Shown here: piece by piece, positions 1 through 12,188 of the stretch
Layout: every line of letters begins with the position of its first letter
Numbering within the stretch: position 1 is the stretch's first letter
Assembly: GCA_964019135.1 (NCBI GenBank)
Contig: OZ025256.1
Location: 41,760,035-41,824,034 of the forward strand
DNA: 64,000 bases
Direction of reading: 5' to 3'
From: Arenicola marina
Taxonomy: Eukaryota > Annelida > Polychaeta > Arenicolidae
Made by a program: the position numbers and the translations under genes
The notes under the pieces: generated by a model
What the model was told of the DNA's origin: nothing
Database searches by the model: none
The model's input: only the letters and a program-made list of their open reading frames with translations

Positions 1-3000
1 GCACAGGTTTGGCAGACACGTTTGGCTCGCACAGGTTTGGCAGACACACGTTTGGCTCGCACAGGTTTGGCAGACACACGTTTGCTTCGCACAGGTTTGG
101 CAGACACGTTTAGCAGACACGTTTGGCTCGCACATTTTTGGCAGACACACGTTTAGCTCGCACAGGTTTGGCAAACACGTTTGGCTCGCACAGGTTTGGC
201 AGACACACGTTTGGCTCGCACAGGTTTGGCAGACACACGTTTGGCTCGCACAGGTTTGGCAGAAACACGTTTGTTTCGCACAGGTTTGGCAGACACACGT
301 TTAGCTCGCACATGTTTGGATGACACACGTTTGGCTCGCACAGGTTTGGCAGACACGTTTGGCTCGCACAGGTTTGGCAGACACACGTTTGGCTCGCACA
401 GGTTTGGCAGACACACGTTTGGCTCTCACAGGTTTGGCAGACACACGATTGGCTCCCACAGGTTTGGCAGACACACGTTTGTTTCGCACAGGTTTGGCAG
501 ACACGTTCGGCTCGCACTGGTTTGGCTCGCACAGGTTTGGAAGACACACGTTTGGCTCGCACAGGTTTGGCAGACACACGTTTGGCTCGCACAGGTTTGG
601 CAGACACACGTTTGGCTCGCACAAGTTTGGCAGACACACGTTTGGCTCGCACAGGTTTGGCAGACACACGTTTGGCTCGCACAGGTTTGGCAGACACACG
701 TTTGGCTCGCACAGGTTTGGCAGACACACGTTTGGCTCGCACAGGTTTGGCAGACACGTTTGGCTCGCACAGGTTTGGCAGACACACGTTTGGCTCGCAC
801 AGGTTTGGCAGACACATGTTTGGCTCGCACAGGTTTGGCAGACACACGTTTGGCTCGCACAGGTTTGGCAGACACACGTTTGGCTCGCACAGGTTCGGCA
901 GACACACATTTGGCTCGCACAGGTTTGGCACACACGTTTGGCTCGCACAGGTTTGGCAGACACACATTTCGCTCGCACAGGTTTGGCAGACACACGTTTG
1001 GCTCGCACAGGTTTGGCAGACACACGTTTGGCTCGCACAGGTTTGGCAGACACACGTTTGGCTCGCACAGGTTTGGCAGAAACACATTTGGCTCGCACAG
1101 GTTTGGCACGCACGTTTGGCTCGCACAGGTTTGGCAGACACACATTTGGCTCGCACAGGTTTGGCAGACACATGTTTGGCTCGCACAGGTTTGGCAGACA
1201 CACGTTTGGCTCGCACAGGTTTGGCAGACACACGTTTGGCTCGCACAGGTTCGGCAGACACACATTTGGCTCGCACAGGTTTGGCACACACGTTTGGCTC
1301 GCACAGGTTTGGCAGACACACATTTCGCTCGCACAGGTTTGGCAGACACACGATTGGCTCGCGCAGGTTTGGCAGACACACGTTTGTTTCGCACAGGTTT
1401 GGCAGACACGTTTGGCTCGCACAGGTTTGGCAGACACACGTTTGGCTCGCACAGGTTCGGCAGAAACACATTTGGCTCGCACAGGTTTGGCACGCACGTT
1501 TGGCTCGCACAGGTTTGGCAGACACACATTTCGCTCGCACAGGTTTGGCTCGCACAGGTTTGGGAGACACACATTTGGCTCGCACAGGTTTGGCAGACAC
1601 ACGTTTGGCTCGCACAGGTTTGGCAGACACACGTTTGTTTCGCACAGGTTTGGCAGACACGTTTGGCTCGCACAGATTTGGCTCGCACAGGTTTGGCAGA
1701 CACACCTTTGGCTCGCACAGGTTCGGCAGAAACACATTTGGCTCGCACAGGTTTGGCAGAAACACGTTTGGCTCGCACAGGTTTGGCACGCACGTTTGGC
1801 TCGCACAGGTTTGGCAGACACACATTTGGCTTGTACAGGTTTGGCTCGCACAGGTTTGGCAGACACACATTTGGCTCGCACAGGTTTGGCAGACACACGT
1901 TTGGCTCGCACAGGTTTGGCAGACACACGTTTGTTTCGCACAGGTTTGGCAGACACGTTTGGCTCGCACAGGTTTGGCAGACACGTTTGGCTCGCACAGG
2001 TTTGGCTCGCACAGGTTTGGCAGACACACATTTGTTTCGCACAGGTTTGGCAGACACGTTTGGCTCGCACAGGTTTGGCTCGCACAGGTTTGGCAGACAC
2101 ACGTTTGGCTCGCACAGGTTTGGCAGACACGCTTGGCTCGCACAGGTTTGGCAGACACGTTTGGCTCGCACAGGTTTGGCAGACACACATTTGGCTCGCA
2201 CATGTTTGGCTCGCACAGGTTTGGCAGACACGTTTGGCTCGCACATTTTTGGCAAACACGTTTAGCTCGCACAGGTTTGGCAGACACGCTTGGCTCGCAC
2301 AGGTTTGGCAGACACGTTTGGCTCGCACAGGTTTGGCAGACACACGTTTGGCTCGCACAGGTTTGGCAGACACACGTTTGCTTCGCACAGGTTTGGCAGA
2401 CACGTTTAGCAGACACGTTTGGCTCGCACATTTTTGGCAGACACACGTTTAGCTCGCACAGGTTTGGCAAACACGTTTGGCTCGCACAGGTTTGGCAGAC
2501 ACACGTTTGGCTCGCACAGGTTTGGCAGACACACGTTTGGCTCGCACAGGTTTGGCAGAAACACGTTTGTTTCGCACAGGTTTGGCAGACACACGTTTAG
2601 CTCGCACATGTTTGGATGACACACGTTTGGCTCGCACAGGTTTGGCAGACACGTTTGGCTCGCACAGGTTTGGCAGACACACGTTTGGCTCGCACAGGTT
2701 TGGCAGACACACGTTTGGCTCTCACAGGTTTGGCAGACACACGATTGGCTCCCACAGGTTTGGCAGACACACGTTTGTTTCGCACAGGTTTGGCAGACAC
2801 GTTCGGCTCGCACTGGTTTGGCTCGCACAGGTTTGGAAGACACACGTTTGGCTCGCACAGGTTTGGCAGACACACGTTTGGCTCGCACAGGTTTGGCAGA
2901 CACACGTTTGGCTCGCACAAGTTTGGCAGACACACGTTTGGCTCGCACAGGTTTGGCAGACACACGTTTGGCTCGCACAGGTTTGGCAGACACACGTTTG

Positions 3001-6000
3001 GCTCGCACAGGTTTGGCAGACACACGTTTGGCTCGCACAGGTTTGGCAGACACGTTTGGCTCGCACAGGTTTGGCAGACACACGTTTGGCTCGCACAGGT
3101 TTGGCAGACACATGTTTGGCTCGCACAGGTTTGGCAGACACACGTTTGGCTCGCACAGGTTTGGCAGACACACGTTTGGCTCGCACAGGTTCGGCAGACA
3201 CACATTTGGCTCGCACAGGTTTGGCACACACGTTTGGCTCGCACAGGTTTGGCAGACACACATTTCGCTCGCACAGGTTTGGCAGACACACGTTTGGCTC
3301 GCACAGGTTTGGCAGACACACGTTTGGCTCGCACAGGTTTGGCAGACACACGTTTGGCTCGCACAGGTTTGGCAGACACACGTTTGGCTCGCACAGGTTT
3401 GGCAGAAACACATTTGGCTCGCACAGGTTTGGCACGCACGTTTGGCTCGCACAGGTTTGGCAGACACACATTTGGCTCGCACAGGTTTGGCAGACACATG
3501 TTTGGCTCGCACAGGTTTGGCAGACACACGTTTGGCTCGCACAGGTTTGGCAGACACACGTTTGGCTCGCACAGGTTCGGCAGACACACATTTGGCTCGC
3601 ACAGGTTTGGCACACACGTTTGGCTCGCACAGGTTTGGCAGACACACATTTCGCTCGCACAGGTTTGGCAGACACACGATTGGCTCGCGCAGGTTTGGCA
3701 GACACACGTTTGTTTCGCACAGGTTTGGCAGACACGTTTGGCTCGCACAGGTTTGGCAGACACACGTTTGGCTCGCACAGGTTCGGCAGAAACACATTTG
3801 GCTCGCACAGGTTTGGCACGCACGTTTGGCTCGCACAGGTTTGGCAGACACACATTTCGCTCGCACAGGTTTGGCTCGCACAGGTTTGGGAGACACACAT
3901 TTGGCTCGCACAGGTTTGGCAGACACACGTTTGGCTCGCACAGGTTTGGCAGACACACGTTTGTTTCGCACAGGTTTGGCAGACACGTTTGGCTCGCACA
4001 GATTTGGCTCGCACAGGTTTGGCAGACACACCTTTGGCTCGCACAGGTTCGGCAGAAACACATTTGGCTCGCACAGGTTTGGCAGAAACACGTTTGGCTC
4101 GCACAGGTTTGGCACGCACGTTTGGCTCGCACAGGTTTGGCAGACACACATTTGGCTCGTACAGGTTTGGCTCGCACAGGTTTGGCAGACACACATTTGG
4201 CTCGCACAGGTTTGGCAGACACACGTTTGGCTCGCACAGGTTTGGCAGACACACGTTTGTTTCGCACAGGTTTGGCAGACACGTTTGGCTCGCACAGGTT
4301 TGGCAGACACGTTTGGCTCGCACAGGTTTGGCTCGCACAGGTTTGGCAGACACACGTTTGTTTCGCACAGGTTTGGCAGACACGTTTGGCTCGCACAGGT
4401 TTGGCAGACACACGTTTGGCTCGCACAGGTTTGGCAGACACGCTTGGCTCGCACAGGTTTGGCAGACACACGTTTGGCTCGCACAGGTTTGGCAGACACA
4501 CGTTTGGCTCTCACAGGTTTGGCAGACACACGATTGGCTCGCACAGGTTTGGCAGACACACGTTTGTTTCGCACAGGTTTGGCAGACACGTTCGGCTCGC
4601 ACTGGTTTGGCTCGCACAGGTTTGGAAGACACACGTTTGGCTCGCACAGGTTTGGCAGACACACGTTTGGCTCGCACAGGTTCGGCAGACACACATTTGG
4701 CTCGCACAGGTTTGGCACGCACGTTTGGCTCGCACAGGTTTGGCAGACACACATTTGGCTCACACAAGTTTGGCAGACACACGTTTGGCTCGCATAGGTT
4801 TGGCAGACACACGTTTGTTTCGCACAGGTTTGGCAGAAACGTTTGGCTCGCACAGGTTTGGCTCGCACTGGTTGGCAGACACACGTTTGGCTCGCACAGG
4901 TTTGGCAGACACGTTTGGCTCGCACAGGTTTGGCAGACACACGTTTGGCTCGCACAGGTTTGGCAGACACACGTTTGGCTCTCACAGGTTTGGCAGACAC
5001 ACGATTGGCTCGCACAGGTTTGGCAGACACACGTTTGTTTCGCACAGGTTTGGCAGACACGTTCGGCTCGCACTGGTTTGGCTCGCACAGGTTTGGAAGA
5101 CACACGTTTGGCTCGCACAGGTTTGGCAGACACACGTTTGGCTCGCACAGGTTCGGCAGACACACATTTGGCTCGCACAGGTTTGGCACGCACGTTTGGC
5201 TCGCACAGGTTTGGCAGACACACATTTGGCTCACACAAGTTTGGCAGACACACGTTTGGCTCGCATAGGTTTGGCAGACACACGTTTGTTTCGCACAGGT
5301 TTGGCAGAAACGTTTGGCTCGCACAGGTTTGGCTCGCACTGGTTTGGCAGACACACGTTTGGCTCGCACAGGTTTGGCAGACACGTTTGGCTCGCACAGG
5401 TTTGGCAGAAACGTTTGGCTCGCACAGGTTTGGCTCGCACAGGTTTGGCAGACACACGTTTGGCTCGCACAGGTTCGGCAGACTCACATTTGGCTCGCAC
5501 AGGTTTGGCTCGCACAGGTTTGGCAGACACACGTTTGGCTCGCACAGGTTTGGCAGAAACACGTTTGGCTCGCACAGGTTTGGCAGACACACGTTTGGCT
5601 CGCACAGGTTTGGCAGACACGTTTGGCTCGCACAGGTTTGGCAGACACGTTTGGCTCGCACAGGTTTGGCAGACACACGTTTGGCTCGCACAGGTTCGGC
5701 AGACTCACATTTGGCTCGCACAGGTTTGGCTCGCACAGGTTTGGCAGACACACGTTTGGCTCGCACAGGTTTGGCAGAAACACGTTTGGCTCGCACAGGT
5801 TTGGCAGACACACGTTTGGCTCGCACAGGTTTGGCAGACACACGTTTGGCTCGCACAGGTTTGGCAGACACACGTTTGGCTCGCACATGTTTGGCAGACA
5901 CACGTTTGGCTCGCACAGGTTCGGCAGACACATTTGGCTCGCGCAGGTTTGGCTCGCACAGGTTTGGCAGACACACGTTTGGCTCGCACAGGTTTGGCAG

Positions 6001-6275
6001 ACACACGTTTGGCTCGCACAGGTTTGGCAGAAACACGTTTGGCTCGCACAGGTTTGGCAGACACGTTTGGCTCGCACAGGTTTGACAGAGACACGTTTAG
6101 CTCGCACAGGTTTGGCAGACACGTTTGGCTCGCACAGGTTTGGCAGACACGTTTAGCTCGCACAGGTTTGGCAGAGACACGTTTGGCTCGCACAGGTTTG
6201 GCAGACACGTTTGGCTCGCACAAGTTTGGCAGACACCGTTTGGCTCGCACAGGTTTGGCAGACACCGTTTGGCAA
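1..6275. repeat. 28/30-bp satellite array with higher-order duplications
   Basis: Head-to-tail units of about 28 or 30 bp, consensus GTTTGGCTCGCACAGGTTTG followed by GCAGACAC, with an optional extra AC. Occasional shortened units drop the GCAGACAC part. The array is already under way at base 1, so it continues upstream of the window, and it decays near 6240-6300. Two longer periods are visible. A block of about 2.3 kb is repeated with an offset of 2296 bp (for example 123 and 2419, 181 and 2477). A block near 4511-4843 recurs 471 bp later. Rare variants such as GTTTGTTTCGCACAGG and ACGATTGGCTC recur at matching offsets. Six-frame translation gives open frames of up to about 1200 codons on both strands. 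These follow from the lack of stops in the unit and are not genes. Confidence 0.97.
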
Positions 6276-6468
6276 GCCCTTATTTGGCAGATCTACGTTT
6301 AAAAGACACATGATTGACCACGTTTGACACCCGCGTTTGACTACGTTTGACTGCCCCATATTACCAACCAAAATTAAGGAGGCTCCCCCTGTTATCATTA
6401 TATTAAAATTCGTGCAGTCCCTGTCCGTCATTCACCCCTCATAATATAAGCTGTTTGTCATGTTGCAG

Positions 6469-6527
6469 GTTGTGTCCAAGTTTAACCGGGAGAAAAAGGG
6501 AATTGTCGACATGCTGGACTTCTTCAC
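6469..6527 (+). CDS. candidate internal exon, unrecognised protein
   Basis: A 59-nt segment lies between a good acceptor (TTTGTCATGTTGCAG ending at 6468) and a strong donor (GTACGT at 6528-6533). Read from its first base it is open: VVSKFNREKKGIVDMLDFFT, with codon choice that looks coding. If the donor is ignored, the frame runs on to a TGA near 6600. I do not recognise the protein. It may be an exon of a gene whose other exons lie outside the window or in the satellite-filled flank. The alternative is a chance open stretch. No second exon could be linked to it. Confidence 0.35.
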
Positions 6528-6567
6528 GTACGTTCCTCTCTTCATTGAAATCCACGGCCGCATAATA

Positions 6568-6900
6568 GACGATCCCTTCAACGAGGAAAGGCCATGGTGA
6601 ATACGGACGGTCAGAAAATGGACGATCCCTTCAACGAAGAAAGACCTTGGTGAATATGGAGGGTCCGAAAATGGACGATCCCTTCGGCAAAGAAAGACCT
6701 TGGCGAATATGGACGGTCAGAAAATAAATCATCCCTTCAACTGGAGAAGGCCAGGATTAGCACAGACACTAGAAAATAGACTGTCTTGAATGGAGGAAAG
6801 CCAGCTTGAACATGAACTCACACGAAAAATGGACGATTCTATTGGGATTCACATGGACATGTCAGGATAAAGACGATCCCTTTGATGAGGAATGGCCACA
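6568..6900. repeat. degenerate 53-bp tandem repeat
   Basis: GACGATCCCTTC recurs at 6568, 6621 and 6674, giving a 53-bp period. More diverged copies continue to about 6900 (for example GACGATCCCTTTGATGAGGA near 6870). The array starts 40 bp downstream of the candidate exon donor at 6528. Confidence 0.75.
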
Positions 6901-7161
6901 TGTTTAAAAAATAGACAATCTATTAAGTAAGCAAATGCCATGATGACAAGCCGGTTGTAAATAAATGTCCACTAGTTTGTCGAAAGAACGCTGGCTTAAC
7001 CGATAGTACAGCTAGCCTGTCTTCCATGTCACGTCTTTCAAACACAGAGCAGGGATTAAGGTTTAGTAGCTGAATACTCCGACCGATATACCTGTTCACC
7101 GTGATCTTCATGTCCACAACCTGTGACTATATATCGCTGTGACCGCATCTCTATTATCGCC

Positions 7162-7406
7162 TTGGTCCGGCCCGATAGCTCAGTGGGTTAGAGCGCTTTG
7201 GTCACCTGAGAGCCTAACGGCACGTGGATCGGTGGTTCGCGCTTCGCTGTGGCCATGTCTTGTGTGGTCGCAGGATAAAGATCCCATGTCCTTCTTCGCA
7301 AAGAGTTGGGGGTTGCCCATGGGGACATGGCTCCGCTCTCCCTTCATTCTCCCATCGATCCGATATGGCCAAAAGTTATTAAAGCGTCCTGGATACACAA
7401 ACCAGC
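7162..7406 (+). mobile_element. tRNA-derived SINE, full length
   Basis: The 5' head GGCCCGATAGCTCAGTGGGT is a tRNA-like A box, and GGTGGTTCGCGC further on is a B-box-like match, so it carries a pol III internal promoter of tRNA origin. The tRNA-unrelated body ends near GTTATTAAAGCGTCCTGGAT. An 11-bp direct repeat, CTATTATCGCC, flanks it at 7151-7161 and 7407-7417, which is the hallmark of LINE-driven retroposition. A second copy lies at 63281-63542 in the opposite orientation and a fragment at 12034-12119. It is not a functional tRNA: the part between the boxes does not fold into an anticodon arm. Confidence 0.9.
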
Positions 7407-7417
7407 CTATTATCGCC

Positions 7418-8589
7418 CATTTAACATAACGTCACCTAAACTACCACTCTGGGATCTGTAACAAATATCAGATGTATATATATATAGACATGAGGGCTCA
7501 CGGCCTAGGCCAGTCAATCTCCCCTTTTGATAGGACCTCTACTCACAACTCCCCCGTCCCCACTAAAAATCCTGCAGAATTTAATTGTATCTATACCTCC
7601 CACCACACACAAACACACACCCTCACCCACGGCAAAGCGATGGTTACGCGTCTGACCCAGCATATGGTCGTGTTCCCATATAAAGGTATGTGTTGTCGGG
7701 ACCACAGTGCTAGCCTTATACCGACTCACGTATGGGTCCTCTCATGTCGTTCCTTGCCTGCATTCTGTGTCTTGTTAATTTGTTTCCGTCCAACAGTATT
7801 TAGAGCTAGTTGTAGCCATTCTTATATTGCATTTTATTTATGTCAATAAATAGAAAATATTTGAAAGAAATGACTTTGGCTTAATGGAAAGTTTTACATA
7901 CTAGTTGTGAGCGTTAGGAATATTCCCATTCGCTCACAAAGTAATTTATTTAAAGTTGTTCATACGGCTATATTTTACGTGAAAGAAAACATACATGGTT
8001 TATTGTTTATTTAATTTATTTAAAGTTACTCATACGGCTATAGTTTACGTGAAGAAAAAAACATATTTGGTTTACATATATGGTATGAAATAAATATGAA
8101 GCCATATTGTTTAGCCACATTGGTGGACTGACTGGCGTACGTCGTGTGAGGACATGTGTCTTTCTTGTGTAGTACGTCATCAAAATATTTAACAGAACGA
8201 TAAAACTTGTCCCTCTAATATACATATATATTTCCTCAAGCAAAAACAGCTTGTTTGATTGACAGTTATTTGTATATTGAAAGTTATGCTTATTACGTCA
8301 TAGATTTGTGTGTAGTCGACTCATTGATATCACAGTTTTAGAGTTGATAAGCACGCCACACGGACAATTAATTTTGGTGAAAAGAAGTTATTGCATTAAC
8401 TATGTTACAAAGTAAGACCTCATTAGATACTGACATTTTAGGGCGCTTTTAATTAATCTCCGTGTATCATGCAAAGGGGAAAGGCCAATATAGAGAGTAG
8501 CCATATCTTTGGGAATATTCCCATAAGATTTGCGAAGAAAGACGTTTTTACAGTTTGAGTAAACTAACACATGTTTGGGTAGACCATTC
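7418..8589. other. AT-rich region without a supportable gene
   Basis: No coding segment is supported. It contains a CA/AC-rich stretch near 7600-7625, and a tandem duplication in which AATTTATTTAAAGTT followed by a CATACGGCTAT block occurs near 7944 and again near 8012. The short open frames here show no recognisable domain. Confidence 0.5.
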
Positions 8590-9012
8590 GACATGCGCCC
8601 ATGTGAGGCAGACAAACAAGACATTTGCACATGTGATGTAGACAAAACATACATTTGCACAAGTGGTGTAGACAAAACATACATTTGCACAGGTGATGTA
8701 GACAAAACAGACATTTGCACATGTGATGTACACAGACAGACCTTTGCACAGGTGATGTAGACAAACAGACATTTGCACATGTGATGTAGACAAAACAGAC
8801 ATTTGCACATGTGAGGCAGACAGACAGACCTTTTCACAGGTGAGGTAGACAAACAGAAATTTGCACAGGTGAGGTAAACAAACAGACATTTGCACAGGTG
8901 AGGCAGACAGACAGACCTTTGCACATGTTAGGCAGACAGACAGACCATTGTACAGGTGAGGCAAACAAACAAGACATTTGCACATGTGAGGCAGACAAAC
9001 AAGACATTTGCC
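8590..9012. repeat. 29-30-bp minisatellite (about 14 units)
   Basis: Units of the form ACATTTGCACAGGTGATGTA plus GACAAACAG repeat about 14 times, with GATGTA/GAGGCA and AACAG/AGACAG variants. The array abuts a different minisatellite at about 9013 with no spacer. Minus-strand open frames here are repeat shadows. Confidence 0.92.
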
Positions 9013-9013
9013 C

Positions 9014-9330
9014 CAGTAGGCAGGGGTGTGCCTGGAGATACCCAGTAGGCAGGGGTCTGCCTTGAGATACCCAGTAGGCAGGGGTCTGCCTGGAGATACC
9101 CAGTAGGCAGGGGTCTGCCTTGAGATACCCAGTAGGCAGGGGTCTGCCTTGAGATACCCAGTAGGCAGGGGTCTGCCTTGAGATACCCAGTAGGCAGGGG
9201 TCTGCCTTGAGATACCCAGTAGGCAGGGGTCTGCCTTGAGATACCCAGTAGGCAGGGGTCTGCCTTGAGATACCCAGTAGGCAGGGGTCTGCCTTGAGAT
9301 ACCCAGTAGGCAGGATCTGCTCCCGGCTTT
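9014..9330. repeat. 29-bp hairpin minisatellite (11 units)
   Basis: The unit CAGTAGGCAGGGGTCTGCCT plus TGAGATACC starts at 9014 and recurs every 29 bp to 9304, giving eleven units. Each contains the inverted repeat AGGCAG-GGGT-CTGCCT, a 6-bp stem with a 4-nt loop. The units are nearly identical: the first differs slightly (GTGTGCCTGG) and the last is cut short (CAGGATCTGC). Confidence 0.95.
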
Positions 9331-9860
9331 GGTACTCCATAGACACATCTCGCGTCCCACGGCATGTAGACTGGGATCCATAAAGATGTCCACATCGGCG
9401 ATAAAATATAAATAATAAAGGCAGAAAATAAAGATGGTAGCGAATAGATATTGTCCTCATTGCAATGATTAATCTGCCGGGTAATACTACAGTCATTTGT
9501 CCATCCACCCCCCCCCCCCGCACCTCCCCGCCGCCTACCCCCGGGGGGTAGCCCTGCTAATGGTGTTGTCGTGTCTGTGGCAGACAAGATGGGAAGGAAG
9601 CGGTCTCACATCGATTGTCAAGAGGTATTTTTGTGGCATTAAATGTCAGGCTCAATGAGAGATCGACCCGTTTGTGACGCGTATATTACGTGGCATTACT
9701 GGAACCCATATTACGCGGGTTTGAACGGCATTACGGTAGTTACGTAACTCCCACAAACGTAGATATTTCCCAAGGATGGGTTCGCACCCCGGCGCCAGGC
9801 CGTGCGGCAGCCGAGTGGCGAGCAGTCGCAATAAGACAGCTTCATTTTATTAGTACAGAT
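9331..9860. other. intergenic, nothing recognised
   Basis: It contains a C homopolymer near 9507-9522 followed by GC-rich sequence. I see no exon, RNA gene or repeat family here. Confidence 0.4.
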
Positions 9861-10212
9861 TAGGGTCTGTAAGTGACATCACAAACAGCGCGCGCTCACC
9901 TCCAGCGAATCCGGTTTTGGGTACATGACACTTCACCGCCCCATATACAAAGCACGGGGAGCTCTTTGTAATGGCGTGAAACGCACAGAAAACCAGCGTC
10001 TTTCGATTCAAAATAGGTATGAATATGAAGATACACCCTAAATATTTACTCTATATGGTTTTCAACTCTAACAGTGCATTCGCATTCAAAACATCACTGA
10101 CTCCAGTTTGAGGCCCATAATAAAGTCATAGGGACCCGCTGACGCGTGGTACCCAGGCTGGTTGTTTCTAGAGGTAAGCGCGCGCTGTCTGTGACGTCAC
10201 TTACACACCCTA
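9861..10212. mobile_element. non-autonomous DNA transposon (MITE), TA target
   Basis: Two inverted termini of about 45 bp face each other at 9861-9905 and about 10168-10212. They begin TAGGGTCTGTAAGTGAC on the left and TAGGGTGTGTAAGTGAC on the reverse complement of the right, and share ACAGCGCGCGCT further in. I count about five mismatches. The outermost TA on each side can be read as a TA target duplication, as in Tc1/mariner-type elements, leaving termini that start GGGT. The 350-bp interior has no open frame, so this is a MITE that would need an enzyme supplied elsewhere. Confidence 0.8.
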
Positions 10213-12033
10213 TTTGAGCGAGACAACCGGGAGAGCCATATCTCCATTATTTGATATAAACAATTCATTTCCTTTCCGTAATGTTCTTAAACTTAGTCAT
10301 TTAAAGGATTTCTCATCTATAAGTTTGAAATCAATTTATTACAAGTATATTTAATATGTTATCAGATCCTGTTGCAGTTTTGTACAAATGCACGACACAT
10401 TTACATGTCCGTCTCCATGTTAAAGGCCAAACCATCACGGCGATGGTCGATTTTGATGACGTAGTACACTAGAAACCTGCTTCTCATATTAATTCAACAA
10501 AGACATTCATTGGGGGACCGAACGACCATCGTTGATTGATTTTGCGACACGCTTGTTGCAAAACTTTTCCGGTTTTCCCTGAGATGTGCTGACCATAAAT
10601 ACAGTTCTGGCTCTGTCGGGGTCTTGGTAATAGTATATAATGGTATTTAATGGTAGACCGTTTGCCATACCCACGTGGTCACAGGAAAACTAAAGCATCG
10701 CCATTGTAGCATAAACAGCGGATTTTCATCAGTTTCACTGCCCGTAGATAAGTTATTCCCGCCTTTATTAAACTCAGTTTGCCATGTGAGAATATAAGGC
10801 TGTACAGTTCTCGCGGGTTCTATTTCCGCTTTAGGTCTTTTGGGGACCAACAAAAAAACACGTGCTCTTAGAACGAGTGCGCATCACGCTAGTGCCTTGC
10901 TGCAACTGCGTGACTCGCACTCATCGTAGTCAACGTTTTAGTGTTGGGAACCGGCCGGCTGTGCGGTTTGTGCGTGAAGAATCGAGTGGGTGTGAAACTA
11001 TTTTTTGTTTGCTTTGGTCCAGGCATGGCTAACTATAAAATCATAATATAATTAAAGATAAGACATTTATCTCTCCATAATGCATGTGGTCTGTTCGATG
11101 AGACTGTTGGAAGCGTTGTATTTTGAGCCAAATCGTCGATGTTTACAGTTCTACGACAAACCGAGCACCAATTGTCCTCACCTGCTCAGTCCATATAAGG
11201 AGCGTTGTTACGTAACCATAGATACCGCGCGCAGACATACGACCTGGAAAACCCCGCGCAGCACGTTAGATCGCCTGACACTGACAGTCACTCATGAGAC
11301 AACCGCATTCTGGTTTATCAACTGCCTAACCGCTCATACATTACAAAAATCTACTTGGATGGTTATAATTCGGATATGCACATAACTTCAGTGGTTATTT
11401 GTGCTTCCAAGGACAGCTTTAGCCGATCTTGTGTGTGAGGCGAGTGAAGGCAAACAACCGGAAGGTAGGCAGCACGTACAGGCTGTTGATGCTAGGCATT
11501 GACGTAGAGCATAGGTATCCCCGTCTCGTGGGGTCTTGATAAGATCCCGAAGTGACTGTACAGCCCTATAGGTTCTCATCTCAGCGCTGTATTACCCTTA
11601 ACCATTTACTCTTTGGACTTTGGACGTTAAATTAGCATGTAACTTCCGCTTCAGTAGTCCGATAAATGTGACTGTAAAGGTCGATTCATTTCGTGTTGAA
11701 GTAAATGTATGTGGGAGCCAATGTGTTATATAATAGTAATTTTCGGAAGGTTAATACGTCTTGAAACACATGTACAAAAGAATCAATGTATATGTTATAA
11801 AAGGAAATAATCCGTTATAATAGGAAAACCTGGATATGTTATAATCTATTTCATAATAGGACTAAATCTATTTCATAATAGGAGTAAATCTATTTCATAA
11901 TAGGAGTAAATCTATTTTATGATAGGAATAAAGGTAATGTTTGTACATCGCTACCTCAAGTTGCTCCTGATGTCCAGTAACCGGTAGTTGCCGAGTAGAA
12001 CCCCACCTGTGCAAAGCTTATATATGTACAAAA
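10213..12033. other. intergenic, no supported gene
   Basis: Several open frames of 60-100 codons occur (for example 11080-11385), but none shows a domain, good splice context or codon bias that I would trust. A short 22-bp repeat, AATCTATTTCATAATAGGAG plus TA, is present three to four times at about 11842-11935. Confidence 0.4.
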
Positions 12034-12119
12034 ACGATTCCATGTCTGTCTTGGCAAAGAGTAGGGGGTTACTTCTGGGGCCATGGCTCCTCCCTATCTG
12101 GACCCTTCCCATTGACCTA
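12034..12119 (+). mobile_element. SINE fragment (body only)
   Basis: CCATGTCTGTCTTGGCAAAG, AGTAGGGGGTTAC and CATGGCTCC, followed by CCCATTGAC, match the body of the SINEs at 7162-7406 and 63281-63542 in the same order. The tRNA-like head is absent, so this is a truncated and diverged copy lying just downstream of the gene at 12189-14015. Confidence 0.75.
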
Positions 12120-12163
12120 CAGAGAGTAACGCGTAACTAACCATGGCAACCAAAAGGAAAATT

Positions 12164-12169
12164 TTTATT
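12164..12169 (-). promoter_or_regulatory. poly(A) signal AATAAA
   Basis: Reading the minus strand, AATAAA occurs about 20 nt after the TAG stop of the N-formylglutamate amidohydrolase-like gene, which would give a very short 3' UTR. It is the right motif in the right place. There is no transcript evidence. Confidence 0.55.
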
Positions 12170-12188
12170 GTTCCGTGTTTTAGTGACT

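Noticed and set aside
110-6302. Open frames of up to about 1200 codons on both strands (LARTGLADT-type and CEPNVCLPN-type repeats)
   Set aside because: They coincide exactly with the 28/30-bp satellite, occur in several frames and both strands at once, and have no start context, domain or splice support.
7169-7245. tRNA gene
   Set aside because: A and B boxes are present, but the region between them does not form an anticodon arm, and the whole segment is the head of a SINE with flanking target duplications.
9014-9330. CRISPR array
   Set aside because: The 29-bp unit with an inner palindrome resembles a CRISPR repeat in length, but units are directly adjacent with no spacers, and the genome is animal.
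8548-9587. Three minus-strand frames of 219-281 codons (GRPLPTGYLKADPCLLGISR-type)
   Set aside because: They are translations of the two abutting 29-bp arrays. The absence of stops follows from the unit sequence.
11080-11385. 101-codon plus-strand frame
   Set aside because: No family resemblance, no splice context and no clear codon bias. Length alone is not enough in this sequence.
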